Assembly: GCA_013695505.1 (NCBI GenBank)
Contig: JACDAH010000478.1
Span: 1 to 6,330 of the forward strand
Length of the DNA: 6,330 bases
Source: Chloroflexota bacterium
GTDB lineage: Bacteria; Chloroflexota; Limnocylindria; Limnocylindrales; CSP1-4
Reading direction: 5' to 3'
The notes below the pieces were generated by a model. That model made no database searches. It was not told the DNA's origin and saw nothing but the letters and a program-made list of their open reading frames with translations. The position numbers and the translations under genes are program-made. Below, piece after piece: positions 1-5,427 of the stretch. Position 1 is the first letter of the stretch. Every line of letters begins with the position of its first letter.

Positions 1-53
1 CGTCCGGGCTCCGTCGCGTCGGGGTGCGTGTGTTGCCGCCGGAGCGCCGGACG
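1..53 (-). terminator. Long hairpin downstream of the membrane-protein gene, candidate terminator
   Basis: Bases 1-7 pair perfectly with 47-53, and bases 8-13 pair perfectly with 40-45. This gives a 13-bp GC-rich stem interrupted by one unpaired base (46), with a 26-base loop. It begins 11 bases past the stop codon of the minus-strand gene ending at 65, where an intrinsic terminator would sit. Any U-tract for a minus-strand transcript would lie before base 1, outside the window, so termination cannot be confirmed. The structure could also extend further or serve a neighbouring gene. Confidence 0.45.
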
Positions 54-64
54 GGTGCGTGCGG

Positions 65-634
65 TCAGACGCCGGCGGTGCGCTCGATGTTCGATCCGTT
101 GCCGGCGGTGACGGTCTCGCCGACATCGGCGAACGTGTCGGGCCAGGCCTCGGCCTCGACCGACGGGCGATTCTGGTTCGGCTCGGGAAGGAGGCTGCCC
201 AGGTCGGCGTCCGCGTCGTACCGGGTCACCGCCAGTTCCTCGCCGGTGACGCGGGCCTTGATCCGCTCCACGGTGTCGCGGACCCGGATCGAGGCGTTCG
301 GCGAGGTGATCAGCCACCATGCGGCCGCGATCATCGAGCCGACAGCGAGGAACGCCGCAACCGGCAGGATCGGGTTCGTGCGCTTGCGAACGAGGGACCG
401 GTTCTCGACCGATTTCGAGACGTCGATGCTGTTGATGGCCTTCTCGATCTTGCCGAGACGATCCTCGACCGCCTTCGGAAGCTCGACCTTCGAGAAGTCG
501 ATGTCCGGCATCTCGACCTTCTTCGGCATGCGGTCATTGATGGCGTTCTGAATGTCGTGACGGTTCATGTCGCGGAGTCCTTCTGGCAGCTTGAGATCCG
601 GAAAATGGATCTCCGGCAGTGAGAGGTCAGGCAT
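65..634 (-). CDS. Hypothetical single-pass membrane protein with LP[DE]-rich N-terminal repeats
   Basis: I do not recognise this 189-residue protein as a named family. Residues 1-88 are charged and hydrophilic. They contain two similar blocks, about 4-20 (SLPEIHFPDLKLPEGL) and 40-56 (VEMPDIDFSKVELPKAV), with a hydrophobic-x-hydrophobic-P-D/E rhythm. A basic patch (VRKR, 82-85) precedes one clear transmembrane helix at about 89-110. By the positive-inside rule the N-terminal half should be cytoplasmic and the C-terminal half (111-189) outside. That outer part has an amphipathic, charged segment at 115-132, then an acidic, low-complexity tail. There is no signal-peptidase site and no visible catalytic motif. 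The ATG at 634 is chosen because AAGGAG lies seven bases upstream. The gene is transcribed divergently from the Nudix gene, with 150 bp between the starts. It may be a membrane-anchored scaffold or envelope protein, but no function is assigned. Confidence 0.8.
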   Translation of the reverse strand: MPDLSLPEIHFPDLKLPEGLRDMNRHDIQNAINDRMPKKVEMPDIDFSKVELPKAVEDRLGKIEKAINSIDVSKSVENRSLVRKRTNPILPVAAFLAVGSMIAAAWWLITSPNASIRVRDTVERIKARVTGEELAVTRYDADADLGSLLPEPNQNRPSVEAEAWPDTFADVGETVTAGNGSNIERTAGV

Positions 635-640
635 GGGGCA

Positions 641-647
641 TCTCCTT
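641..647 (-). promoter_or_regulatory. Strong Shine-Dalgarno site for the membrane-protein gene
   Basis: On the minus strand this reads AAGGAGA, with the AAGGAG core seven bases before the ATG at 634. It is the best Shine-Dalgarno match in the window and fixes the start of the 189-residue protein. Confidence 0.8.
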
Positions 648-772
648 CGCGTCGCGTGCTGGCCTCAACGATGGCCTGCCTGCCGTGACGGGCCGACCGC
701 CGCAGCCGGGCCGGGGGTTGCAGGTGCATCGCAGCCGCCCGCTCCCGGGACGCGATCGCCGGCGGCGGGCCG

Positions 773-778
773 TACGAT
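773..778 (+). promoter_or_regulatory. Candidate -10 box for leaderless transcription of the Nudix gene
   Basis: TACGAT fits the TANNNT pattern of a sigma-70-type -10 element and ends six bases before the ATG at 785. Transcription would therefore start at or within a base or two of the start codon. No Shine-Dalgarno sequence precedes this ATG and no convincing -35 is visible. Leaderless transcripts of this arrangement are common in high-GC bacteria. The call rests on one short, degenerate motif. Confidence 0.4.
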
Positions 779-784
779 GCGCCG

Positions 785-1294
785 ATGGCCATCAGGCAGA
801 GCGCCGGGATCCTGTTGTTTCGCCGCCCCCCGAGCGGCGACGGCGAGGTCGAGCTGCTCCTCGGCCACCCCGGCGGCCCGTTCTTCGCCAAGCGCGATGA
901 GGGCCATTGGACGATCCCGAAGGGCGAGCCCGACGCCCTCGAGGACGACCTCGTCGCCGTCGGCCAGCGCGAGTTCGCCGAGGAGGTCGGCCTGTCCGCG
1001 CCGGCGACCCAACCCGATGGCTCGCCGCCCATCCCGCTGGGCACGATCGTCCAGAAGGGCGGAAAGCTCGTCCACGCCTGGGCAATCGAGGGTGACCTCG
1101 ACCCGGCCGCGGCGGTCTCCAACGAGTTCGAGATGGAGTGGCCGCCACGGAGCGGCCGCAGGCAGGCGTTTCCCGAGATGGACCGGGTCGCGTGGTTCGG
1201 GCCCGGCGAGGCGCGGCGCCGTCTGAAGCCGACCCAGGTCCCGTTCGTGGATCGGCTGCTCGCGATTCTCGCCGGCGGCCACGGGGATACGTGA
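785..1294 (+). CDS. Nudix-family NTP pyrophosphohydrolase (COG4119-like)
   Basis: This 169-residue protein is a Nudix hydrolase. The family cleaves nucleoside diphosphates linked to another moiety, using Mg2+ held by the Nudix box. The box runs from G47 to L70: G47, E53, R62, E63, E66, E67 and G69, embedded in WTIPKGEPD and REFAEEVGL. Other blocks match the predicted pyrophosphohydrolase group COG4119 as I remember it: SAGILLFRR near the start, GHPGGPFFAKRDEG at 27-40, QKGGKLVHAWAIEGD at 90-104 and EWPPRSGRRQAFPEMDR at 118-134. Length is typical or slightly long for that group. One oddity is that eight rather than seven residues separate E53 from R62, so the box departs by one residue from GX5EX7REUXEEXGU. 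The substrate is unknown; the protein is probably cytosolic, with a housecleaning or nucleotide-signalling role. No ribosome-binding site is visible before the ATG. The glycosylase gene follows 135 bp downstream. Confidence 0.92.
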   Translation: MAIRQSAGILLFRRPPSGDGEVELLLGHPGGPFFAKRDEGHWTIPKGEPDALEDDLVAVGQREFAEEVGLSAPATQPDGSPPIPLGTIVQKGGKLVHAWAIEGDLDPAAAVSNEFEMEWPPRSGRRQAFPEMDRVAWFGPGEARRRLKPTQVPFVDRLLAILAGGHGDT

Positions 1295-1365
1295 CGGCAT
1301 CTGACGCCATCGCGGCCGAGGATGAGGCCGTGACCTCGTCCGCAACCCGCGTCAACCTGCCGCTG

Positions 1366-1373
1366 CCCCCCCC
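1366..1373 (+). repeat. Run of eight cytosines before the glycosylase gene
   Basis: An uninterrupted C8 tract lies in the 135-bp gap between the Nudix stop and the GTG start of the glycosylase gene. It is outside the called coding sequence, so a length change would not shift that frame. The rest of the gap is C- and G-rich, with no clear promoter, Shine-Dalgarno site or small gene. Homopolymers of this length are error-prone in both replication and sequencing. Confidence 0.7.
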
Positions 1374-1429
1374 AACGTGCCCGCCCGCCTGCCTGTCGCG
1401 GCGGCTCCCCTGGCGGCGGCGCCGTCGCG

Positions 1430-2731
1430 GTGGCTGACGTGACAGGGCCGCTGACGATCAGCCGGGCGGTCGCCCGGCGTTACCTCGCAATCCACCACTT
1501 CCTCGCCCCGCCGCGCTCATTGCCGGCCGGGCGGGACGGCATCCTTGCGGTGTTCGATCGATTCGGCTCGATCCAGTTCGACCCGCTCGAGATCGCCGGC
1601 CGGAACCACGACCTGGTGCTGCTGGCGCGGATCGCCGGCTATCGCCGCGAGATGACGGACCGGCTGCTGTATGAAGAGCGGGCCCTATACGAGACGTACA
1701 ACAAGGGCCTGTCGCTCGTCCCGACCGCCGACCTCCCGTGGTATCGCATCGCCTGGGACCGGGCTCGTCGCCAGCACGACGGCGAGGCGTTCGACGAGCA
1801 CGCGCCGCTGGTCGCGGAGCTCATGGACCGGATCCGCGAGACCGGGCCGATGTCGTCGATCGACATCGAGCCGCGGGGCGCGATCGAGTGGTCCTGGCGC
1901 CCGACGAACCAGGTCCGGGCGCTGCTCGAGGGCCTGGCCGAGGCCGGGATCCTCGGCTTGTCGCGGCGCGACGGCAACCGGCGCGTCTACGACCTGATCG
2001 AGCGGCTGTTCCCGGCTGAGCTCCTCGCGACGGTGGTCCCGATCCGGGAGCAATTCCGGCACAAGCTCCTGTCACGCTTCCGCGCCCATGGATTGCTCGG
2101 GTCGACCGGCAGCGCCGAGCTCTGGCTGGGCGCGGCGCCGCGGCTGGGCATCGGCCTCGAGGGCGGGCTGCCGCTCAAGACCGCGGGACGGCGAATGCTC
2201 CACGCCGATCTCGTGACCGAAGGCACGCTCCTGCCGGTCGCCGTCGAGGGGATCCGCGGCCTGCGCTACGTGCCAGCCGAAGAGCTGACACTGCTCGAGC
2301 AGGCCATCGCGGAGATCGAAGCCGGTTCGCGGCCCGGTGGCGCGCCGCCCGGTGTGGCCTTCCTGGGCGCGCTCGACCCGCTGGTGTGGGATCGCGACAT
2401 TCTGCGCAGCCTGTACGACTTCGACTATGTCTGGGAGGTCTATGTCCCGGCGGCGAAACGACGCTGGGGCTATTACGTGCTGCCGATCCACTTCGGCGAC
2501 CGCATCGTGGGACGGATCGAGCCCCGGATCGAGCGCAAGGCGGACACGCTCCGGATCGCCGGGCTGTGGTGGGAAGACGGCTTCGACCCGATCGCAGAGC
2601 CCGGTTTCGTCGCGGCCTTCGCCGACGCGATCGAGGCCCATCGGGCATTCGGGGGCGTGGCCGCGGTGAGCTGGCCAAGGGCTGCTCGCCATCGAGCGGT
2701 CATCCGGGCGGTGCGGGCCCCCCGCGGCTGA
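1430..2731 (+). CDS. YcaQ/AlkX-family winged-helix DNA glycosylase (QxD type)
   Basis: This 433-residue protein belongs to the HTH_42/AlkZ-like superfamily (COG3214, PF06224). These monofunctional DNA glycosylases are built from tandem winged-helix domains. Characterised members (Streptomyces AlkZ, E. coli YcaQ/AlkX) unhook interstrand crosslinks or remove bulky N7-alkyl purines. The signature loop is FGSIQFDPLEIAGRNHDLVL (45-64). Its Q49-F50-D51 is the QxD form seen in YcaQ/AlkX rather than the QxQ of AlkZ. Supporting blocks are YNKGLSLVP (90-98), a winged-helix segment at about 127-190, and the C-terminal DPLVWDRDILRSLYDFDY (316-333) and YVPAAKRRWGYYVLPIHFGD (338-357). The start is GTG; it has no Shine-Dalgarno site. 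The frame is open upstream only to a stop at 1331 and offers no other common start codon, so 1430 is the most upstream possible start; a second GTG at 1439 is an alternative. The preceding Nudix gene suggests a nucleotide/DNA repair pair. The substrate is inferred from the family only. Confidence 0.9.
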   Translation: MADVTGPLTISRAVARRYLAIHHFLAPPRSLPAGRDGILAVFDRFGSIQFDPLEIAGRNHDLVLLARIAGYRREMTDRLLYEERALYETYNKGLSLVPTADLPWYRIAWDRARRQHDGEAFDEHAPLVAELMDRIRETGPMSSIDIEPRGAIEWSWRPTNQVRALLEGLAEAGILGLSRRDGNRRVYDLIERLFPAELLATVVPIREQFRHKLLSRFRAHGLLGSTGSAELWLGAAPRLGIGLEGGLPLKTAGRRMLHADLVTEGTLLPVAVEGIRGLRYVPAEELTLLEQAIAEIEAGSRPGGAPPGVAFLGALDPLVWDRDILRSLYDFDYVWEVYVPAAKRRWGYYVLPIHFGDRIVGRIEPRIERKADTLRIAGLWWEDGFDPIAEPGFVAAFADAIEAHRAFGGVAAVSWPRAARHRAVIRAVRAPRG

Positions 2732-2751
2732 ACCCGCTCGTGGCTGAACCC
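2726..2751 (+). repeat. 10-bp direct repeat at the glycosylase stop codon
   Basis: GGCTGAACCC occurs at 2726-2735 and again at 2742-2751, a period of 16 bases. The first copy contains the TGA stop of the glycosylase gene. This may be a small local duplication at the 3' end and no function is evident. Confidence 0.6.
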
Positions 2752-2768
2752 CGATCGGCGGTTCGCGG

Positions 2769-2786
2769 CCCGGCCGGTCGGCCGGG
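2769..2786. terminator. Small GC hairpin between convergent genes, candidate bidirectional terminator
   Basis: CCCGGCC (2769-2775) and GGCCGGG (2780-2786) form a perfect 7-bp stem with a GGTC loop. The hairpin sits in the 71-bp gap where the glycosylase (plus) and CAP-domain (minus) genes converge, 38 bases past one stop and 17 past the other. No T-tract follows on either strand, so it could be an incomplete terminator or chance pairing in GC-rich DNA. Confidence 0.35.
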
Positions 2787-2802
2787 GCGGCGCGCCGGAC
2801 GG

Positions 2803-3645
2803 CTAGCGGAGGTCGATGATCTTAGTCGACCAGGAGCCCCGATTGCCGTTCCGGTCGCGGGCGGCAATCCGGAACTCGTAGCGATGCCCGACGCGGACCG
2901 TGAAGGTCGTGTAGGTCAGGGTGGTGGACGAGACCGCGGTGACGAACGCGCCGTCGTCCATCCTGCGCTGGATCGTGAAGTTCCGGAGCCCCGCGGTCAG
3001 GACCTGAAGGCGCGGGTCGTAGCCGGACCAGGTCAGCTTGGCGTGCCGCGTGTCGGCGGTCGCCCCGGCGCGGATCGAGGCGGTGCCCGCGGTAGCGCGA
3101 GCGGCCGTCCGGTCGGGGCCCTTCATGTACACCGCGGTCCACAGCTTCTTGCCCGTCGAGGGTTCGATGGCAAGGCCGACACCGATGTAGTTGTAGCCCG
3201 TCGAGATGATGATCGACTTGTGGCCGGGTGAGTGCATCCACTGGTAGTCGGCAGCGGCAACGGTCGAGCTCATCGGGTAGTTGTTCCAGGCGATGATCTC
3301 GCCGGCGTTGTACCAGGTGAGGTGCTGGGCGGTCAGGATGTCGAAGACGTTCCGGCCATCGGGCTGGGTGTGGCTGAAATAGTCCTTCGCGACCATGTCC
3401 GCGGAGCGGGCCCGGGCGATCGCCATCAGGCGCGAGTCGACGACGACCCGGACGAGGCCAAGCTCGGTCCGGTCGGCGTTGAGCGCCTTGACCATCGCGG
3501 CCTCGGCGGCCGTGATCTCGTCCGGACTGACCGTCGTCGTCGTTGCAACCGCGGCGCCCGGGAGGGCGAATGCGGCGCCCAGGACGGCGACGACGATGAG
3601 GGACGCGAGGCGTCGGCGACCGGGCGCGAGGACTGAGGAAGCCAT
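2803..3645 (-). CDS. Secreted CAP/SCP-domain protein with C-terminal fibronectin-III-like domain
   Basis: This 280-residue protein starts with a Sec signal peptide: basic residues RRR at 10-12, a hydrophobic core at 14-30, and a likely signal-peptidase I site after AVA at residue 34. Residues 44-175 form a CAP (cysteine-rich secretory/antigen 5/PR-1, YkwD-like) domain. Its hallmark elements are LNADRTELGL (55-64), FSHTQPDG with H92, AGEIIAWNN with E116, and WMHSPGHKS with H138 and H142. H92, E116 and H142 match the conserved cavity residues of the family. The usual GEN(I/V)A motif is GEIIA here. Residues 200-280 resemble a fibronectin type III fold (LTWSGYD at 204-210, FRIAARDRNGNRGSWS at 258-273). 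Bacterial CAP proteins are extracytoplasmic and mostly without known activity; adhesion, wall association or ligand binding are possible. The ATG at 3645 gives a complete signal peptide, although its Shine-Dalgarno site is weak. Confidence 0.9.
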   Translation of the reverse strand: MASSVLAPGRRRLASLIVVAVLGAAFALPGAAVATTTTVSPDEITAAEAAMVKALNADRTELGLVRVVVDSRLMAIARARSADMVAKDYFSHTQPDGRNVFDILTAQHLTWYNAGEIIAWNNYPMSSTVAAADYQWMHSPGHKSIIISTGYNYIGVGLAIEPSTGKKLWTAVYMKGPDRTAARATAGTASIRAGATADTRHAKLTWSGYDPRLQVLTAGLRNFTIQRRMDDGAFVTAVSSTTLTYTTFTVRVGHRYEFRIAARDRNGNRGSWSTKIIDLR

Positions 3646-3718
3646 GCCCCAACCATCCCGGAGCGGGGCTGGCGGCGGTATGGGTGAGGCGTCCCGAGAG
3701 GGCGCGCGATTCGTACCG

Positions 3719-3733
3719 GTCGTCTTCTACGAC
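3719..3733. promoter_or_regulatory. Small palindrome in the CAP/OsmC divergent spacer
   Basis: GTCGT and ACGAC flank a five-base centre (CTTCT), giving a 15-bp dyad. On the minus strand a TACGAAT-like -10 lies beside it at 3711-3717, so this could be a regulatory site for the CAP-domain gene. No matching -35 is convincing and the assignment is weak. Confidence 0.2.
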
Positions 3734-3818
3734 GCCGAGCCCGGATGGTCATCACCCGTCCGAACCGAACCATGGACGACCCCACCGGACTGGATCGACC
3801 GGCTGTGGGACCATCGGT

Positions 3819-3879
3819 GTGGATCGTCGGACCCGGCCGGCTGGATCCGGACGATCCCCGACGAATCCCGACGATCCAC
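3819..3879. repeat. 12-bp inverted repeat upstream of osmC-like gene
   Basis: GTGGATCGTCGG at 3819-3830 is the exact reverse complement of CCGACGATCCAC at 3868-3879, separated by 37 bases. The left arm can alternatively pair over eight bases with GACGATCC at 3850-3857. In RNA these would be mutually exclusive stems just before the ribosome-binding site. On DNA they could be paired protein-binding sites. A role in regulating the downstream OsmC-type gene is inference. Confidence 0.5.
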
Positions 3880-3880
3880 G
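3851..3880 (+). repeat. Three 10-bp direct repeats upstream of osmC-like gene
   Basis: Three consecutive imperfect decamers, ACGATCCCCG, ACGAATCCCG and ACGATCCACG, fill this stretch, followed by the palindrome GGGATCCC at 3880-3887. The 10-bp period places each unit on nearly the same face of the helix. The array lies 26-56 bases upstream of the OsmC-type start codon, in the 261-bp divergent spacer, and could be a regulator-binding array or a leader element. Confidence 0.55.
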
Positions 3881-3890
3881 GGATCCCGAT

Positions 3891-3897
3891 AGAGGTG
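3891..3897 (+). promoter_or_regulatory. Ribosome-binding site of osmC-like gene
   Basis: AGAGGTG lies nine bases before the ATG at 3907. It supports that start over an in-frame ATG at 3745, whose added 54 residues are proline-rich and unlike the OsmC N-terminus. Confidence 0.6.
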
Positions 3898-3906
3898 CAC
3901 GCGACC

Positions 3907-4350
3907 ATGGCGACCACTCGAAAAGCCAGCGCGACCTGGAGCGGCGACCTGCTGTCCGGCAAGGGCAACGTGACCGCCGCCACGACCGGTGTCTTCCGTG
4001 ACCTGCCGACGACGTGGGCCGCCCGGACCGCGGAGCCTGAAGGGGTGACGTCACCGGAGGAGCTGCTGGCGGCCGCGCATGCCTCGTGCTTCTCGATGGC
4101 CTGCTCGAACATCCTGGCCAAGGCAGGGACGCCACCGACCCGGCTGGTGGTCGAGGTCGCCATCAGCGGTGACAAGCTCGAGGCCGGCTGGACGGTCACC
4201 GATGCCGCGATCGTTGTCCGGGGCGTGGTGCCCGGCGCCAGCCAGGAGAGCTTCGCCGCGGCGGCCGCCGAGGCCAAGGATGGCTGCCCGATCTCGCGGG
4301 CTCTCAAAGGGAACGTGGCGATGACGGTCGACGCGACGCTCGAGAGCTAG
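3907..4350 (+). CDS. osmC: OsmC-type thiol peroxidase (organic hydroperoxide reductase)
   Basis: This 147-residue protein matches the OsmC branch of the OsmC/Ohr family, cysteine peroxidases that reduce organic hydroperoxides and H2O2. It aligns along its length with E. coli OsmC as I recall it: SATWSGDLLSGKGNVTA at the N-terminus, SPEELLAAAHASCFSMA around the peroxidatic cysteine C61, KLEAGWTVTDAAIVVRG in the middle and AKDGCPISRALKGNV around the resolving cysteine C127. R40 and E51/E52 probably complete the active site. C66 is an additional cysteine. The protein should act as a cytosolic homodimer. The chosen ATG fits the family length and has an AGAGGTG site upstream. The gene stands alone, divergent from the CAP-domain gene and convergent with the phosphotriesterase-like gene. 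The repeat-rich leader may carry its regulation; no dedicated OhrR-type regulator is adjacent. Confidence 0.93.
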   Translation: MATTRKASATWSGDLLSGKGNVTAATTGVFRDLPTTWAARTAEPEGVTSPEELLAAAHASCFSMACSNILAKAGTPPTRLVVEVAISGDKLEAGWTVTDAAIVVRGVVPGASQESFAAAAAEAKDGCPISRALKGNVAMTVDATLES

Positions 4351-4402
4351 GGCGGCTGGCCACCGTGGCTCTGCCTGAGGTTCGGTGGAGGCGGATCGAC
4401 GA

Positions 4403-4435
4403 CCCGGCACAGCCGCGCTGTCGATGCATGCCGGG
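4403..4435. terminator. Hairpin between convergent osmC-like and hydrolase genes
   Basis: CCCGGCA (4403-4409) pairs perfectly with TGCCGGG (4429-4435). A competing inner hairpin, ACAGC/GCTGT (4409-4413 with 4417-4421), lies inside it. The element is in the 120-bp gap where two genes converge, 53 bases past the plus-strand stop and 36 past the minus-strand stop. No T-tract is present, so termination in either direction is only suggested by position. Confidence 0.35.
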
Positions 4436-4470
4436 ATACCCCGTCGGCGAGTCCGCGGCGGCGGTCCGTG

Positions 4471-5427
4471 TCAGGCGATCGTCAACAGCCGCCGCGGGTT
4501 GTCGACCGTGATTGCCCGGATCTCGTCGTTGGACACGCCGGCGGCGCGCAGCCGCGACAGGAACGCGTCGGCGAGATACGTGTAGCCGTTGCCGCCGTAG
4601 CGCCGCAGCTGCGAATCGTGACAGACGTCCTGGGAGAGCAGGATCCGGTCCACATGGCCGCGGCTCAGCAGCGCCTGGAGATTGTCAACGATCTGGCCCT
4701 CGCCATGACGGTCGCGCGCGCTGAAGGTCATCCCGATGAAGTCGAATTCGACGGTTGCGCCACGCTCGACGATCGCGAGGTGGTAGGCGAGTGACGGGTT
4801 CGAGTCGGCGTGGCCGATGACGACCCGCGAGAGGTCGACGCCCTCGGCCTCGAAGACATCGAGCTGGTCGAGGCCCACGGTCGACTGGATCGCGTGGGTC
4901 GTGATCGCCAGGCCCGTTCGCCGGGCCGCGCGGGCGGCCGCCCGATGAACCCGCTCTTCCTGGGCGGACAGCCACGGCTTGTCGGTCCCGATCTCGCCGA
5001 TGATCCCGGCCCGGATCCCGCTGTCCCCGACGCCGACCATCGCGTCGTGGACGATCGTGTCGGCGAGGTCATCGACGGTGCGCCGGTCGATCAGCGCTTC
5101 GGCCGGATAGTGAGCGCCGCGGTACCAGCCCGAGCCCATCACGAGATGGAGACCGGTCGCTTGGGCGAGGCCGGCGAGCCATGCCGGGTCACGGCCGACG
5201 CCGTCGAGGGTCAGGTCCACGACCGCTCCGCCGCCGGCGGCCCGGAACGCGGCCAGCTCCTCGACGATGACCGTCTCGTCGCGGCGGAGCTCCCAGTAGT
5301 CCCAGCGGTTGGGGATGTGCCAGAGCGCGATCGCGGTGTGCTCGTGCGGCAGGACCCAGCCGAGCTCGCCCGGATCGATCGGACCGAGGACCGTCTGGAC
5401 TTGACCGCGAGCGACCGCCTCGGTCAC
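4471..5427 (-). CDS. Phosphotriesterase-family (amidohydrolase-fold) metal-dependent hydrolase
   Basis: This 318-residue protein is a complete phosphotriesterase-family member (PF02126), a TIM-barrel enzyme with a binuclear metal site. Visible metal ligands are H28 and H30 (LPHEH), H178 (TTHAI), H206 (IGHAD) and D267 (LSQDVCH). The bridging position is E145 (IGEIG), as in E. coli Php, rather than the carboxylated lysine of Brevundimonas phosphotriesterase. Family members hydrolyse lactones, esters or phosphotriesters; the natural substrate here cannot be told, and a lactone or related ester is plausible. No signal peptide is seen, so it is probably cytosolic. The start is GTG at 5427, overlapping the stop of the upstream tetR-type gene as GTGA, which implies translational coupling within one operon. 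VQTVLGPID (10-18) is a typical family N-terminus and supports this start. Expression should follow the promoter near 6206 and be controlled by its co-transcribed regulator. Confidence 0.92.
   Translation of the reverse strand: MTEAVARGQVQTVLGPIDPGELGWVLPHEHTAIALWHIPNRWDYWELRRDETVIVEELAAFRAAGGGAVVDLTLDGVGRDPAWLAGLAQATGLHLVMGSGWYRGAHYPAEALIDRRTVDDLADTIVHDAMVGVGDSGIRAGIIGEIGTDKPWLSAQEERVHRAAARAARRTGLAITTHAIQSTVGLDQLDVFEAEGVDLSRVVIGHADSNPSLAYHLAIVERGATVEFDFIGMTFSARDRHGEGQIVDNLQALLSRGHVDRILLSQDVCHDSQLRRYGGNGYTYLADAFLSRLRAAGVSNDEIRAITVDNPRRLLTIA

Noticed and set aside
665..1345. Long minus-strand open frame opposite the Nudix gene
   Set aside because: The Nudix motif on the plus strand is unambiguous. 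The antisense product is Arg/Pro/Ala-rich without family features.
1334..1429. Frameshifted upstream extension of the glycosylase through the C8 tract
   Set aside because: The same-frame stretch has no common start codon and low-complexity Pro/Arg/Gly content. The family N-terminus (TISRAVARRYLA) is already complete after the GTG at 1430.
2386..3231. 281-residue plus-strand open frame spanning the glycosylase 3' end and the CAP gene
   Set aside because: Its translation is Arg/Gly/Pro-rich with no domain, and it overlaps two well-supported genes in other frames. It is a by-product of high GC.
3745..3906. 54-residue N-terminal extension of the OsmC-type protein from an upstream ATG
   Set aside because: The extension is Pro/Asp-rich and repeat-derived, unlike OsmC N-termini. 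The ATG at 3907 gives the normal family length and has its own ribosome-binding site.
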